64,000 bases of DNA from Pelotomaculum sp. PtaU1.Bin035. Lineage in GTDB: Bacteria; Bacillota; Desulfotomaculia; Desulfotomaculales; Pelotomaculaceae. Location of the stretch: assembly GCA_002067965.1 (NCBI GenBank), contig MVRN01000074.1:31730-95729 (forward strand). The letters run 5' to 3'. Positions within the stretch are counted from its first letter, which is position 1. Every line of letters begins with the position of its first letter. Made by a program: the position numbers and the translations under genes. Positions 8,432 through 17,385 of this stretch are shown here, in pieces. A model generated the notes under the pieces. The model had not been told where the DNA came from and ran no database searches. It saw nothing but the letters and a program-made list of their open reading frames with translations.

Positions 8432-9655
8432 CTATATTTTGAAGTAATTTTTTCGTTTGGAGAACCTAAGCCATTGATTACGCCGGCGATTTTTATGGTA
8501 GCGAAATATCGCCCGCACCGTAAACAGCGCCAGCGCCACAAAAAGATATAGCCATAGGCGGGCCGGCATCTTCCTCTGCACAGCCTGCTTACTTACCAGG
8601 TCTACTCGCCCGATCTCCCTATCATTGGCAAAAAAAGCTACTTCCCCCAGTTTTTCCCCCGCCTCGACAGGCGCTATAATTTTCTCTTTTAGCCTTACTT
8701 CTTGTCTGATTTCGTACTGTTTATTCCTTGGAAAGTCGTAGGTAAGTGAACAACTGGTCAGAACCGGCGTCGAATCAGATACTCCGAATCTTACCGGCAC
8801 ATCAGTGATGCGTTTTCCAGCTTCGGTAACGGACACAGAATTAAACTCAACAAAGCCGTAATCCAAAAGCACTTTGGCATCGCTCCAAATATTGGTTCCC
8901 TCACTGCCCAGTACCACTGCGATTAATTCCCTGCCCTGCCTGGCAGCGGAAGCTACCAAACATTGCCCGGCCAATTCCGTGTAGCCTGTCTTGATACCGT
9001 TAGCACCCTCATATTGCCAAAGTAGTTTATTGTGATTTAAGAGATAGGTTTGCGCATTTGGGTCTTCGCGGCAGATGTCTTTGGTTTCAGTTGCGACAAT
9101 TTTGCGAAATTCCGGGTTTTGCATGGCATAACGGGCAATGACAGCCATATCATAAGCAGTGCTGTAATGATTGGGATCCGGCAACCCGTTGGGATTATTG
9201 AAGTGAGTGTTCACAGCTCCAAGTTCAGCGGCCTTTTTGTTCATTAAGTCGACAAAGCCATCTACAGATCCTCCGATATAACTGGCGATGGCAACGGCTG
9301 AATCGTTACCCGAATTCAACATCAGCGCATACAGCAGGTCCTCAAGGGATATTTTTTCTCCTTCGTCTAGCCCGATGGCCGAGCCTTCTATATTGCATGC
9401 TTCACCGGAGATGGTCACCATGTCGGCCGGCCTGCCTTTTTCCAAGGCTATAATGGCAGTAAGTATTTTGGTAGTGCTGGCTGGGTACATCCTTTGGCGC
9501 ATATTCTTTTCAAAAAGCACCTGACCATTTTTGCTGTCTATTACCGCCGCCGATCCTCCCACAATTTCCGGCGCGGCTGCTGCTTGTGAAGGACTTGCCG
9601 CCAGTAAAACTAAGAATATTGCCCAAATGGCCCATAGGCCTCTTATAGTATGCAT
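8432..9655 (-). CDS. dacF: Serine-type D-alanyl-D-alanine carboxypeptidase (DacF-like)
   Basis: Class C low-molecular-mass PBP that trims the terminal D-Ala from peptidoglycan stems. A signal peptide (about 1-26, ending SQAAAA) is followed by catalytic STTK (Ser60, Lys63), SGN (115-117) and KTG (222-224), all in family order. A C-terminal beta-rich domain, one membrane segment (about 366-384) and a basic tail (RYHKNRRR) anchor it. Length (407 aa) is normal. DacF, DacB and DacA paralogues are hard to tell apart by eye, so the symbol is tentative. Confidence 0.9.
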   Translation of the reverse strand: MHTIRGLWAIWAIFLVLLAASPSQAAAAPEIVGGSAAVIDSKNGQVLFEKNMRQRMYPASTTKILTAIIALEKGRPADMVTISGEACNIEGSAIGLDEGEKISLEDLLYALMLNSGNDSAVAIASYIGGSVDGFVDLMNKKAAELGAVNTHFNNPNGLPDPNHYSTAYDMAVIARYAMQNPEFRKIVATETKDICREDPNAQTYLLNHNKLLWQYEGANGIKTGYTELAGQCLVASAARQGRELIAVVLGSEGTNIWSDAKVLLDYGFVEFNSVSVTEAGKRITDVPVRFGVSDSTPVLTSCSLTYDFPRNKQYEIRQEVRLKEKIIAPVEAGEKLGEVAFFANDREIGRVDLVSKQAVQRKMPARLWLYLFVALALFTVRAIFRYHKNRRRNQWLRFSKRKNYFKI

Positions 9656-9888
9656 TTTTTATTCACCTGAGAGGCAATTTTATTTTAGTTAAGTATTATT
9701 CACTCACAAACTTGTTTAACAGGATAATTAATTATATCATACGAGGTACTTCTATCCCAGGGAAAGAATAAAAAAGAACTCCCAGTATCCCCCTGAAATA
9801 CCGGTTAATCCGGGATAGTATAGGGATAGGTTCAAAAAGAACTACACCGAATAATGCTGAGGCCCACAAAAACCAAACGCATGAAAAC

Positions 9889-11784
9889 CTACAGTAAACG
9901 GGCCAAGACCCCACCGGTAAAAAAGGCCATGATGAAAACTGCAGACCAGATGAACAACCCCTCACGCCATCCACGCTCCTTGATAATAACCATGGTTGAC
10001 GCAATACATGGCACGGTAAGAGAGAGTGTTACCATTGTTACAAATTTTTGAAATGGAAGCATCGGCAGGCTCATAATGGCTGCAGCACCGAATTCCTTTC
10101 GGATAAAACCCATTATAAAGATATCAGCCACTTCCGAGGGCAGGCGCAGCCAACTCACGGTAACCGGCGCAAGAAAGTTTCTTAATTCCTGCAATAACCC
10201 CGTAACCTCCAGAATGCTTAAAAAAAGAGTGCCTCCTGCAAATAAAGGGAAAGCTTCCTTGATAAATTGACTTGTTTTAAGCCAGGCCTTTCTCCAGACG
10301 TTTTGCAGCCCGGGCAAACGAAGCGGTGGTAATTCAATCAGCAACGGTGACGAACTGCCTGGCAAGAACCGCCCCAGCAGCAAGCCGGCGCCCAGCAGGA
10401 TACTGAACATAATCAGCAAGTAGAGAAACATGTATGTGGCGCTCAGACTGGCCAGCACAGCCATATTAATCGCCATCTGCGCTGAGCAGGGAACACCCAG
10501 CGCCAGAAGGAATATAACAATACGCCTCTCCCGGTCGGAACAAAGGATTCTGGTTGAAATACAGGCCATGGTAACACACCCGAAGCCCAGGAACAGGGGA
10601 ATAATCGCCTGACCGTTTAGACCGAGATCAGCTAAAACCCGGTCGGCCAGGGCGGCTATTCTTGGAAGGTACCCCGAGTCTTCCAGTATGGAAAGTACTA
10701 GGAAAATTCCCAGCACCAAAGGCAGCAACAGGCCGACTAAATAAGTTACGGTCAATGTTAAGACTCCATACTTACCGGCAAAAATCGTATACACTACCGA
10801 TTCAAGCGGGAAAAAAGCTCCCAGCAATGACCGCACCGCCGGTTCATAATAACCTTTCATTATTCCTTCAGTAAAATCAACCACGTATTGGGCTGTGAAA
10901 ACTCCGACCAGTCCGTAAATTACCCCCAGGGTCAAGATCAAAAGTGGAAATCCGGTTGCCGGCTGGATCATCCAGCGGCCTAATTTGGCAGCATAGTTCT
11001 CTCCTATGTAAATCTCTTTCACTACTTGCGATACGATTTGGCTCACCCTCTCCCGCTGGGCACAGTAAAACGAATCCCATTCTGTTCCAGGCAGCGCGCC
11101 CAAACATCCGTTTACAGAGCTTCCCCCAGGAACATGGAGAGTGTCAACCCCGCCCGCCGGGTTACAACTACTGCCTATGCGGCCTCCGTGGCACCCACCT
11201 GGAATATTGAACGCGGCGGAACTTTCCGCCGGGGGGGTTATTCTCTTTAATTCTTCAGGGAGAGAAGAGTGGAACATGCCGGACAGGACAAGATTAAGCG
11301 TCCTTTTCAACTGATCTATGCCAATGTTACGGATGGCTATCGTGGGAATAACAGGGACACCCAGAAGCTTTTCAAGATGCACAATATCTATCTCAAGCCC
11401 TTCCTGAACAGATTCATCCATCATATTCAAGGCTACAACCACCGGTACCCCCATATCAATTATTTGCATGGTAAGAAATAAATCCCGCTCAAGCTGGACA
11501 GAGTTCACCACGTTTACCACTATGTCGCCTGCAAGGATGATATCCCTGGTGACCTTTTCTTCTTCACTAAAGGAATATAAGCCATAAACCCCCGGCGTGT
11601 CTATTACAACATCGCTGCCGTAACGGCCACAGGCAATATCGAGAGTAGTCCCTGGGTAATTTGATACGTCAACATATAGACCGGTAAGGATATTAAAAAA
11701 AACTGATTTACCTACATTCGGATTCCCGGCCAGGACGATCTTTTTACCCTCAACCGGGACCTTTTCTGCTCCATCGTTTTCCAT
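9889..11784 (-). CDS. feoB: Ferrous iron transporter FeoB
   Basis: Fe(II) importer of the cytoplasmic membrane. The N-terminal G domain shows GNPNVGKS (G1, near 21-28), the switch NYPGTT, DTPG (G3) and NMMD (G4); the C-terminal half has the two Gate regions of FeoB with membrane helices and the conserved GFGC and LGVPC cysteine motifs. At 631 aa it is slightly short. Between the G domain and the first membrane segment lies an unusual Gly/Cys-rich linker (about residues 190-230). ATG start with GAGGCGGTG upstream. It follows feoA and a 41-codon frame, under a Fur box. Confidence 0.96.
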   Translation of the reverse strand: MENDGAEKVPVEGKKIVLAGNPNVGKSVFFNILTGLYVDVSNYPGTTLDIACGRYGSDVVIDTPGVYGLYSFSEEEKVTRDIILAGDIVVNVVNSVQLERDLFLTMQIIDMGVPVVVALNMMDESVQEGLEIDIVHLEKLLGVPVIPTIAIRNIGIDQLKRTLNLVLSGMFHSSLPEELKRITPPAESSAAFNIPGGCHGGRIGSSCNPAGGVDTLHVPGGSSVNGCLGALPGTEWDSFYCAQRERVSQIVSQVVKEIYIGENYAAKLGRWMIQPATGFPLLILTLGVIYGLVGVFTAQYVVDFTEGIMKGYYEPAVRSLLGAFFPLESVVYTIFAGKYGVLTLTVTYLVGLLLPLVLGIFLVLSILEDSGYLPRIAALADRVLADLGLNGQAIIPLFLGFGCVTMACISTRILCSDRERRIVIFLLALGVPCSAQMAINMAVLASLSATYMFLYLLIMFSILLGAGLLLGRFLPGSSSPLLIELPPLRLPGLQNVWRKAWLKTSQFIKEAFPLFAGGTLFLSILEVTGLLQELRNFLAPVTVSWLRLPSEVADIFIMGFIRKEFGAAAIMSLPMLPFQKFVTMVTLSLTVPCIASTMVIIKERGWREGLFIWSAVFIMAFFTGGVLARLL

Positions 11785-11796
11785 AACTTCACCGCC

Positions 11797-11922
11797 TCAA
11801 ATATACACATGCAAAGTCAGCTCTTCCCACCCCTTACCGGTAATTTCAGCCTCTCGCCATTGCCGTCCGTAAAATCGCCCTAACGACAAGCGCCACTTCA
11901 ACTGTGCAAACTTTATGTTCAA
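11797..11922 (-). CDS. Possible small protein between feoA and feoB
   Basis: An unbroken 41-aa frame (TTG at 11922, TGA at 11797) fills almost the entire feoA-feoB gap. It starts 5 nt after the feoA stop and ends inside the feoB ribosome site. The product is basic and tryptophan-rich (WRLSLGRFYGRQWREAE) and does not look like FeoC to me. There is no Shine-Dalgarno, so translation would depend on coupling to feoA. It could be chance, since the gap is short. Confidence 0.35.
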   Translation of the reverse strand: MNIKFAQLKWRLSLGRFYGRQWREAEITGKGWEELTLHVYI

Positions 11923-11927
11923 TTAAA

Positions 11928-12152
11928 TTATTTCTGGTACGGCTCCACCATGATACTCCTGGATAAGCTACGGCCGATGGCTATCTCCTGCTTATTCTTT
12001 ACTATTACTACCGGACCTGCCGGGACTACCTCCCGGCAGGCAACAACCGAACCTTCAGATATACCAAAACGGATGGCCCTGGCTCGAATAACTTCATCGG
12101 GAATCCCGGTAATCTTAATTATTTGCCCTTTTCTTACCTTATCCAAAGTCAT
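11928..12152 (-). CDS. feoA: Ferrous iron transport accessory protein FeoA
   Basis: 74-aa SH3-like FeoA domain protein that supports FeoB. The start is the ATG at 12152 (MTLDKVRKGQ), preceded by a GGGGGGA ribosome site; the extended frame to 12206 would run through the Fur box and is rejected. Conserved features include KGQIIKITGIP near the start, RFGISEGS in the middle, and a C-terminal IAIGRSLSRSIMV. First gene of the feo operon. Confidence 0.93.
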   Translation of the reverse strand: MTLDKVRKGQIIKITGIPDEVIRARAIRFGISEGSVVACREVVPAGPVVIVKNKQEIAIGRSLSRSIMVEPYQK

Positions 12153-12167
12153 AGGATTCCCCCCTAT

Positions 12168-12184
12168 ATAATGATAGTCATTAT
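12168..12184 (-). promoter_or_regulatory. Fur box upstream of feoA
   Basis: ATAATGA-N3-TCATTAT is a perfect 7-3-7 inverted repeat, and the surrounding GATAATGACTATCATTAT matches the classical Fur consensus GATAATGATAATCATTATC closely. It ends 16 bp upstream of the feoA start codon, ideal for repression. A Fur-family gene lies at 7370-7807. Confidence 0.9.
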
Positions 12185-12406
12185 CAAGAATATGACAAAA
12201 CAACACCTCACAAATACATAATAAATCGAGTTTTAGTAAAAATCAATATAAATTCTCTACGCCACATTAGAGGAGGAATCAGACTAGCTCTTTTAAAACC
12301 TATATTGCGAAAATTTCCCTCAATAGCAGCGAAACGTTTATAATAGTGTCCTTATTAATTACCAAATTAATTACCAAAGTAATTTTTCAATGTGTTTTCC
12401 GTGCAA

Positions 12407-12435
12407 TTGTTCCTGTTCCTTTTATAGTATATAAT
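12407..12435 (+). promoter_or_regulatory. Sigma-A-type promoter for the MFS gene
   Basis: TTGTTC (12407-12412), a 17-bp spacer and TATAAT (12430-12435) lie about 70 bp upstream of the MFS start. The rest of the 12185-12503 divergent intergenic region is AT-rich with no other gene seen. Confidence 0.7.
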
Positions 12436-12503
12436 AGCAGTAACAAGATATCTCAATCCAATTTCTGACTTGCCGCTTCCGGCAAAGGAGTGGTCCCAAT
12501 CCG

Positions 12504-13700
12504 TTGCACGAATTAAAAAATATCCTTACTTCCAAAAAAGAGCTTGGCCTTTTATCGGTGCTTTTTTTAATCGAATTCACCAGGGGAGCTTTCTTACTTA
12601 CTTACCTACCACTTTATGCAGTCAATTATTTAAGCATATCAGTCGCCACGGCAGGCCTGGCAGTATCCGCTCATTATTTGGTGGAAACGCTATTCAAGGG
12701 CGTAGCCGGCTGGCAACTGGACCGCCGGGGGTATTCGATTATGTCCCTCGGACTCATGCTGGGCCTGGTGGCACTAATACTAATGAAACTTTATCCTTCG
12801 CCCTCCGTCCTAACGCTTGGATCTGCCTTTATGGGCCTGGGCGTCTCACCGGTGTGGCTGGCCGTAATCAGCGGGGTAGCTCCAGTTCAATTAAAAGAAC
12901 GGGCCGCCCGGATGGGTGTCGTTTTTACGGTTTGGCTGGCCGGCGGCGGTGGTGGCCCGGTAATAATAAACTTTTTTATTGCCCGGGATTACAACATGGC
13001 TTCATGGTTATTGATCGCCCTATGGTGCTGCGCTCTGGCCGTGACAATGGCACTCCTTCCGGAAATGGCGGAAAAAGCAGGCGAACGCTCAGGTTTTTCT
13101 TTCAAAAAAGAAGTCTCTATAATGGTTCAAAATCAGGCTGTAAAGAAAATACTCCTGCCCGGCATGTTCCTGCAGACTTTGGCTGGTGGACTTTTGCTAC
13201 CTTTAATGCCTCTTTACGCACAAAATAAAATCGGGCTAAGTCCCAACCAATACGCTTTCCTTCTCCTGGTTGGCGGAGCAGCCGCAGGCATCTCATTCCT
13301 ACCGATGGGACGTCTGGCCGACCGGATCAGTCTTAAAACCATACTGGGCAGTGGTTTTGCCATGAGTTCTATTTCCCTGGCAATGTTCTCCACAGCCCAT
13401 GACGAGCTTAGCGTCTACCTGCTGGCCGCGCTGGTGGGGTTTTCTTACGCGATAGTTCTTCCTGCCTGGAACAACCTCCTGTCCAAGGCCATCTCACCCG
13501 AAAGACAGGCGACCGGCTGGGGTGTCTTCTCTACTGTTGAGGGGATGGGAGTTGCCTTTGGGCCCGTGGCAGGGGGCTTGGTAGCTAAATACCTGGGAAT
13601 TCAGGCTTCTTTCATTTTAAGCACGACATTGCTGGCATTAATGTCCTGCTTTTATTTTCTGTACCCTTTGAAAAACTTTTTTCCAAAACACCGTTTTTAA
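12504..13700 (+). CDS. Major facilitator superfamily transporter
   Basis: 398-aa polytopic membrane protein with about 12 hydrophobic segments in two halves. GWQLDRRGYS (residues ~72-81) and GRLADRISLKT (~271-281) are the conserved cytoplasmic loop 2-3 and 8-9 motifs of MFS proteins. TTG start at 12504; AAGGAG lies 13 nt upstream, longer than usual, but no other in-frame start fits. Own promoter at 12407. Substrate unknown; drug or small-metabolite efflux is typical but not shown. Divergent from feoAB. Confidence 0.85.
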   Translation: MHELKNILTSKKELGLLSVLFLIEFTRGAFLLTYLPLYAVNYLSISVATAGLAVSAHYLVETLFKGVAGWQLDRRGYSIMSLGLMLGLVALILMKLYPSPSVLTLGSAFMGLGVSPVWLAVISGVAPVQLKERAARMGVVFTVWLAGGGGGPVIINFFIARDYNMASWLLIALWCCALAVTMALLPEMAEKAGERSGFSFKKEVSIMVQNQAVKKILLPGMFLQTLAGGLLLPLMPLYAQNKIGLSPNQYAFLLLVGGAAAGISFLPMGRLADRISLKTILGSGFAMSSISLAMFSTAHDELSVYLLAALVGFSYAIVLPAWNNLLSKAISPERQATGWGVFSTVEGMGVAFGPVAGGLVAKYLGIQASFILSTTLLALMSCFYFLYPLKNFFPKHRF

Positions 13701-13789
13701 TTAACAAACATTAACCTTAAGGCTTTGTACCTTATCTGACAGTATAGCTGAGCTTTTATAACAACAACCTGCGCGAACGAGGTTATTAA

Positions 13790-15112
13790 ATGGAAGCTTC
13801 CTTTATTAACATTTTATTGATACTATTAATTGTGTACGCGGTCGCGCCTACAGCATTGATCCGCTTTGGCAGGATAGGCGCCGTATCATGCGCCCGAAAA
13901 GGGGGAGACAGGGTAGCCATTACTTTTGACGATGGGCCGGATCCCCGCTACACTCCGCTAATATTGGACATACTTGGCCGCTATAAGGTAAACGCTTGTT
14001 TTTTTGTGAACGGCGCAAAGGCCAGAGCCCATCCCGAATTAATTAAAAAGATTACCTTGGCAGGGCATGAAATAGGCAACCACGGTTTCAGGCACAAGGC
14101 CGCCTGGTTTCTCGGACCCAACGCCACTTCCAAGGAGATCAAAGAAACCAACCGCGCCATTGAAGAGCTCACTGGGCAACAAGCCCGCTTTTACCGGCCA
14201 GCCTGGGGGCTCTTTAACATGTTTTCGATCTGGTATTACTGGCTCAAGGGTCTGAAAGTGGTGCTTTGGACTTATATGAGCTGGGATTGGAGCAAACACG
14301 CTACCCCGGAAAGCATAACTCACAATGTATTGCACAGAATACGTGATGGAGCTATCCTAGTCCTTCACGATAGTGATTCCACCCCGGGCGCCGCTCCGGG
14401 CGGGCCGGCGCGGGTAGTGGCCGCTTTGCCCCAAATTTTAGAGGGGCTAAGACACCGGGGTCTGCGGGTAGCCCCCCTGCACGAACTTGTTATGGACAAA
14501 AGCAATAAACCGACCGTTAAAAAAACAGCGCAACGGCTGTGGAGTTTAATAGAAAAAGTAATCCGGAAGCTGGCAGGGATTAAAGATCTCGGAGGCGGCA
14601 ATACATTCATCTGGCGGCTGGCGCTTCGCCGCTACCACGGGACGAAGTGGATTATGCCAGATGGTACTGCGTTGTGTGCCGGGGATTTTTATATTGAGCT
14701 TCACTTGAATAACGAGCGTTTGTTAAACCTGATCAGCGAGAACACCTCAATCGAACGCATGGCCATTATCGCCATGCGGGAGGTACGCAACGGACTACCC
14801 GAACTGGCAAGATTGATTACTAATGATGAACAGTTCAGCAAGGCAAAGGTGTTATTAGGAATCACAATCTTACACCGCGGTACTGAACGTATGGGTTTTA
14901 CAGCTTATGACATAAAACCGTGCTTTTTCCGCACTGTTACCTGCTGGTATGAAAAAATGCTTCTTGCTCTTTTTCACCCCGGCGGCTTTAAGAACTTAAA
15001 ATCCTACAGGGACAACCTCTCACCTAGATATGTGGTGATAACCAGGCAGGAAATAATACGCCGTTACCCGCCCGCTGGCAAAACTTCCACAACCCACGGG
15101 CAGGAGGGGTAA
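13790..15112 (+). CDS. Polysaccharide deacetylase with C-terminal YkoP-like domain
   Basis: 440-aa two-domain protein. Residues 1-22 form a membrane anchor. A NodB deacetylase domain follows with TFDDGPD (Asp47/Asp48), HGFRH (His98/His102), FYRPAWG and LVLHDSD motifs, indicating metal-dependent N-deacetylation of a cell-wall or related polysaccharide. After about residue 235 comes a separate domain (PDGTALCAGDFYIELHLNNE and onward) resembling Bacillus YkoP. Fusion of the two domains is known in Firmicutes. ATG start with GAGG 7 nt upstream. Confidence 0.88.
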   Translation: MEASFINILLILLIVYAVAPTALIRFGRIGAVSCARKGGDRVAITFDDGPDPRYTPLILDILGRYKVNACFFVNGAKARAHPELIKKITLAGHEIGNHGFRHKAAWFLGPNATSKEIKETNRAIEELTGQQARFYRPAWGLFNMFSIWYYWLKGLKVVLWTYMSWDWSKHATPESITHNVLHRIRDGAILVLHDSDSTPGAAPGGPARVVAALPQILEGLRHRGLRVAPLHELVMDKSNKPTVKKTAQRLWSLIEKVIRKLAGIKDLGGGNTFIWRLALRRYHGTKWIMPDGTALCAGDFYIELHLNNERLLNLISENTSIERMAIIAMREVRNGLPELARLITNDEQFSKAKVLLGITILHRGTERMGFTAYDIKPCFFRTVTCWYEKMLLALFHPGGFKNLKSYRDNLSPRYVVITRQEIIRRYPPAGKTSTTHGQEG

Positions 15113-15166
15113 AAAACACTATCCAGTAATTATAAACCCTGTCCCAATTTACCATAACTTTAGCTC

Positions 15167-16315
15167 TCACCTAATATTCCTTGGCTTATCTGCAACCATT
15201 ATATTTACTAATTGAAGCTGGCGGTTGCGTACTACCAGGACATTTACATTATTTCCCACCTGAGCGGCCTTAATTGCCTCAACCAACTCGTCAGCATTGT
15301 TTACCTTGGCTCCGTTAAACTCAACAATCACGTCCCACTGTCTCAAACCGGATTTTTGGGCCGGACTGCCTGCTACTACGCCTGTCACCAAAGCCCCCTC
15401 GGCCTTCGCCAGTCCAAGATAGCGGGCTACTTCACCGTCCACAGGGCGAACCTGAACACCTACCCATGGGTGGACATTGTTTTCACTATTTTTTAAATCT
15501 TCAAGCACACGTTGGACCGTGCTCGTCGGGATGGCAAAACCGATTCCTTGGGCCTGAGCGTTAATGGCAGTGTTAATCCCTACCACCTCACCCTGCAGGT
15601 TTAGCAGGGGCCCGCCGCTGTTCCCGGGGTTAATGGAGGCATCAGTCTGGAGCAAGTTTTCGTACTGCCGGTCACCTACACTAATCGGGCGTCCTTTAGC
15701 ACTAATCACACCTGTTGTCACAGTATGGTCCAGTCCATAGGGGTTGCCGATGGCTATCACCCAGTTTCCAACCTTGATCTGATCTGAATTGCCGAGTTTT
15801 AAAAAATGAAGGGCCGACTGAGTATTTATCTTTAATAAAGCCAGGTCCAAGTCGACGTCGGATCCGATAACTTTCGCTTCAATCGCCTTATCAATACCAC
15901 TAACGCTTACATCAATCTCATTGGCTCCCTCTATAACATGTTCATTTGTTAAAATATAACCGTCATTTGAAATCAAAACACCAGAGCCAAGTCCTTCCTC
16001 CAGCTGTTTTGACGCAAAAGGTATGCCAAAAAACTGACGTAAAAAAGGATCACTGGCAAAAGGGTTTGCGACTTCGCTGGAGCTAACCTTGGTTGAAATT
16101 TTAACTACAGCCGGACTGGAACGGGAAACCACATCCGCAATCGCGTCAGGACCAACCCCCGGAAGCGAATCGGCATTATCCGGCACCCCTCCCCGCTTTT
16201 CTTGTTTAACCGGTAAAAAACCGTTGACGACATTACAGCCGCCGGCAAACATTGTCCCGGTTAAAAAGGCCGCAATAATGATAAATAAAAGAAAGCGCCT
16301 CCAGTTAGCAAGCAT
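15167..16315 (-). CDS. htrA: HtrA/DegP-like trypsin-family serine protease, lipoprotein
   Basis: 382-aa envelope quality-control protease. The N-terminus is a lipoprotein-type signal (hydrophobic 8-22, lipobox FAGGC with Cys27), then a trypsin-like domain with His126 (TNEHV), Asp157 (DLDLALLK) and Ser233 (GNSGGP), and one PDZ domain (about 285-375; VAGSPAQKSGLRQWD). One PDZ and an N-terminal anchor match the DegS/HtrA type of Gram-positives. Monocistronic, convergent with the deacetylase gene. Confidence 0.93.
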   Translation of the reverse strand: MLANWRRFLLFIIIAAFLTGTMFAGGCNVVNGFLPVKQEKRGGVPDNADSLPGVGPDAIADVVSRSSPAVVKISTKVSSSEVANPFASDPFLRQFFGIPFASKQLEEGLGSGVLISNDGYILTNEHVIEGANEIDVSVSGIDKAIEAKVIGSDVDLDLALLKINTQSALHFLKLGNSDQIKVGNWVIAIGNPYGLDHTVTTGVISAKGRPISVGDRQYENLLQTDASINPGNSGGPLLNLQGEVVGINTAINAQAQGIGFAIPTSTVQRVLEDLKNSENNVHPWVGVQVRPVDGEVARYLGLAKAEGALVTGVVAGSPAQKSGLRQWDVIVEFNGAKVNNADELVEAIKAAQVGNNVNVLVVRNRQLQLVNIMVADKPRNIR

Positions 16316-16467
16316 AACCTCGCACCCCCTAACTTTATTATTATAACAGAAAAAAATGCAGCAAAAAAAACCTACGATTCCAGGGTAGGCGAGTTAATCC
16401 CGCGTCCAAAGCACGTCGATGCCGAAGGTTATGTGCCGAAAGATATTCACCGACGCGCTTATTTAAA

Positions 16468-17385
16468 TCACTTTAAAAATCCTTTAAGAATGGTTTCTTC
16501 CGCTTCCGCTTCGGAGAGCCCAATAGACATAAGTTTAATCAACTGCTCTCCGGCGATCTTTCCTATAGCGGCCTCATGGACCAGTTGGGCGTCAGCATGG
16601 TTGGCCGCGATTTCCGGTATGGAACGGATCTGGGCCTGGTGCATAATTATGGCGTCACACTGTACGTGACCCCGGCACATGTTTAGCCCAACCACGCGCG
16701 GGTAAAAGATCTGCTGGGAACTGTCCCGGGCTACGGAACGGGAAATGATCCGGGTAGAGGCATCCTGCCCCACCAGTTCTACAAGTATTTTGGATTCGGC
16801 AAACTGATTGCCATCCGTGAGCATACGCTCAGTTACGAGCATGTGGGCATTTTTATGCAACCGCGCCACAGTATCGCGCTTCGTGTTATCGACTCCACTG
16901 ATCTGGACCAATTCCAACTCAGCATAACCATCTTCTTCAACTTCAACAATGGTCTTTGGGTTGAGTATCTTCTGTCCCTGACCGTTTCCCTCACCGTAAT
17001 GTTTCTCCACGTAGCGCATACGCGCGCCCTTACGGACAATAAAATCGTGCACCCCGTCATGCCGCGCATTTTGATTACCTGGATTGTGGATGCCACAACC
17101 GGCAACAATAAGGATATCGGCTCCCTCACCTATATCGAAGGTATTATATACCAAGTCTTCCAGGCCTTCAGCCGTCAGGATTACCGGTATATGGACGCTT
17201 TCCCCTATTGTGCCCGGCTTAACTATAATATCAATCCCTGGTTTATCTTCCTTTGTTCTTATATCAATATTTGCTGTGGTGTTACGGCTGATCCCCGCCC
17301 CGTTTTTGCGGATGTTATAGGCGCCCTGCGGGATATCGTGCATACCGGCGACGGTATGCAAAATATATTTATCTATAGCATTCAA
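16468..17385 (-). CDS. SufB/SufD-family Fe-S scaffold of a minimal Suf system
   Basis: 305-aa right-handed beta-helix protein of the SufBD family, much shorter than classical SufB (~470 aa). It starts MDKY-like, then the conserved IPQGAYNIRKNG, and carries GHVQCDAI and AIGKIAGEQL motifs with late-domain C (NMCRGHVQCD) and H (NHADAQLVHEA). In the two-gene SUF-like minimal system (SmsCB) such a protein is the scaffold. Start set at TTG 17385 (or GTG 17388), right after GGGCTGAGG; the longer frame to 17436 would overlap sufC by 68 nt. It overlaps the sufC end by about 17 nt. Confidence 0.85.
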   Translation of the reverse strand: MNAIDKYILHTVAGMHDIPQGAYNIRKNGAGISRNTTANIDIRTKEDKPGIDIIVKPGTIGESVHIPVILTAEGLEDLVYNTFDIGEGADILIVAGCGIHNPGNQNARHDGVHDFIVRKGARMRYVEKHYGEGNGQGQKILNPKTIVEVEEDGYAELELVQISGVDNTKRDTVARLHKNAHMLVTERMLTDGNQFAESKILVELVGQDASTRIISRSVARDSSQQIFYPRVVGLNMCRGHVQCDAIIMHQAQIRSIPEIAANHADAQLVHEAAIGKIAGEQLIKLMSIGLSEAEAEETILKGFLK

